Position numbers and translations under genes: made by a program. DNA of 6,573 nucleotides from Akkermansiaceae bacterium UBA1518 (GTDB lineage: Bacteria > Verrucomicrobiota > Verrucomicrobiia > Verrucomicrobiales > Akkermansiaceae), in contig DCQM01000173.1 of assembly GCA_002323895.1 (NCBI GenBank), positions 1 through 6,573 on the forward strand, given 5' to 3'. Positions 5,839 to 6,573 of this stretch are shown here, piece by piece. Position 1 is the stretch's first letter; each line of letters begins with the position of its first letter. Under the pieces are notes generated by a model. It was not told the origin of the DNA. It was given only the letters and a program-made list of their open reading frames with translations, and ran no database searches.

Positions 5839-5859
5839 GATAAAGAGGGTGTCTTTATT
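5839..5859. terminator. Hairpin between convergent genes, overlapping a stop codon
   Basis: ATAAAGA-GGGTG-TCTTTAT is a 7-base perfect stem at 5840-5858, with a possible outer G-T pair. Its right arm contains the stop codon of the minus-strand gene ending at 5855. On the minus strand a T-run (six T) follows after roughly 20 bases, too far for a textbook terminator. It lies about 90 bases past the stop of the plus-strand gene. It may be a weak bidirectional 3' hairpin. Confidence 0.3.
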
Positions 5860-6421
5860 GATCTTCCTCCGGAGGGCTTATGATATCAAATGCCTTCTCA
5901 ACGTCCTTCGTTCGGGGGAATAAAAGTATTAGAATCGTTATTGTTGCGATAGGGCTGAGTAAATTCAAGAGGACCCATGGGTGCTCTTGTGCTCTCCCTG
6001 ATGTGACCGCCCCCAGGCACATAAAGAGTCCAAAAATGGCTGCAGGACCCGAGAAAGGGATTAGAAATACCCAAGAACCGGCTTGAGCAAGCGCGGCAGA
6101 TCCGAACCCTGCTTTTTTGAGAGGCCGTTTAACCATGAATTTGCAGACCTTGTAACCGAGAAACCATAAGAGCGCGGACATGCACGCGTTGGCGATACTG
6201 ATAGATAGGAAAGACCGGAAAACCTCATCTTTTGTTTGCCACTTACTTTTACGGTATTCAGGACGATCGCTTTCAAAGAACGAGTGTATTTGCTCCATCC
6301 ATGGTGGATGAACAGCAAAGAGATAAAGGTTGAAGAAGACGCCGATAATGAAAGTCGCTATTAAAAATTTCACGACTAAAAAATCGTGAGGAATAGTTGA
6401 GGAAACCTTTTTATCAGGCAT
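5855..6421 (-). CDS. Unrecognised four-helix membrane protein
   Basis: I do not recognise the family of this 188-residue protein. Four hydrophobic segments are clear: about 15-37 (LVVKFLIATFIIGVFF and onward), 70-93 (FLSISIANACMSALLWFLGY), 115-139 (GSWVFLIPFSGPAAIFGLFM) and 149-168 (WVLLNLLSPIATITILILLF). A hydrophilic loop of about 30 residues (40-69: acidic, then KSKWQTKDE) lies between the first two. A basic loop (KRPLKKAG, 98-105) follows helix two and suggests that side is cytoplasmic, so both ends probably face the cytoplasm. The C-terminal tail is acidic (PPEEDQ). The ATG at 6421 follows a conserved-looking short hydrophilic start. The only upstream purine run is GCGGG, eight bases away, which is a weak ribosome site. 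It lies 20 bases after the stop of the gene at 6442 and is probably co-transcribed with it. Confidence 0.65.
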   Translation of the reverse strand: MPDKKVSSTIPHDFLVVKFLIATFIIGVFFNLYLFAVHPPWMEQIHSFFESDRPEYRKSKWQTKDEVFRSFLSISIANACMSALLWFLGYKVCKFMVKRPLKKAGFGSAALAQAGSWVFLIPFSGPAAIFGLFMCLGAVTSGRAQEHPWVLLNLLSPIATITILILLFPRTKDVEKAFDIISPPEEDQ

Positions 6422-6441
6422 AACTACCCGCTAGAATGTTG

Positions 6442-6573
6442 TTACAAGGTTTTTGGCCACCGGATTTCAATCCCTCGCTTGACGAGGGTGTCTTGGAATT
6501 CGTTGAGTCGTTTTTTATCCGTATAGAAATGCTCAGGATTGGTGGATTTGGCGATGGATTCACTCGCAAGAAT
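6442..6573 (-). CDS. C-terminal end of an unidentified protein (5' part outside window)
   Basis: The minus-strand frame is open from the window edge to a TAA at 6444-6442 and encodes the last 43 residues of a protein. The sequence is hydrophilic and helix-prone (EHFYTDKKRLNEFQDTLVKRG), then ends IEIRWPKTL. There is no hydrophobic segment, so the C-terminus is soluble. The fragment is too short to assign a family. It is called coding because the frame is clean to the edge, the residue make-up is protein-like, and the stop sits a typical 20 bases before the next co-directional start. A CCCTCG/CGAGGG inverted repeat (6472-6488) lies inside the coding part. Confidence 0.6.
   Translation of the reverse strand: MLASESIAKSTNPEHFYTDKKRLNEFQDTLVKRGIEIRWPKTL

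Noticed and set aside
5866..5875. Palindrome CCTCCGGAGG
   Set aside because: It encodes the Pro-Pro-Glu tail of the membrane protein and has no loop; it is ordinary coding sequence.
6472..6488. CCCTCG-CTTGA-CGAGGG hairpin as a terminator
   Set aside because: It lies inside the coding sequence of the partial gene, about 28 bases before its stop codon, with no T-run.

Overview
The window looks like a chromosomal piece of a Gram-negative bacterium, most probably from the Planctomycetota/Verrucomicrobiota side of the tree. The case for this is indirect: a secreted sialidase-fold protein carries the C-terminal beta-sandwich I associate with glycosidases of those phyla; a small exported protein has a short 'ANA-A' signal peptide; base composition is moderate; and almost no start codon has a Shine-Dalgarno sequence. 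No mobile element, CRISPR array, rRNA or intact tRNA is visible.

Layout from left to right. Positions 1-308 (minus) hold the N-terminal part of a secreted protein with a calcium-binding DxDxDG loop. It is divergent from a large plus-strand gene (539-2284) for an exported sialidase-like protein with five Asp-boxes. A convergent intergenic region with two hairpins (2285-2565) separates that gene from a minus-strand pair, 3578-2955 and 2946-2566. The pair encodes a DUF502-type membrane protein and, 8 bases further on, a small protein resembling the dimeric alpha/beta-barrel (ABM-like) fold. Upstream of the pair lie about 290 non-coding bases (3579-3867) with three inverted repeats and a degenerate tRNA-like stretch. 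An EI24/CysZ-type membrane protein follows on the minus strand (4557-3868). Divergent to it is an exported two-domain protein on the plus strand (4740-5747; DUF1579-like plus SnoaL/NTF2-like). The window closes with a minus-strand pair: the last 43 codons of an unidentified gene (6573-6442) and an unrecognised four-helix membrane protein (6421-5855).

No shared pathway is evident. The sialidase-like gene has no sialic acid transporter or catabolic gene beside it. The other genes are small membrane or exported proteins in short units of one or two genes. I do not see an obvious new multi-gene system. The points most worth following up are the sialidase's missing 'RIP' arginine, the concentration of short perfect inverted repeats in the non-coding gaps, the tRNA-like relic, and the lack of Shine-Dalgarno sequences. 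Several starts were moved inward from the longest open frame (539 rather than TTG 419; 3578 rather than 3686; 4557 rather than TTG 4611), for reasons given in each entry.
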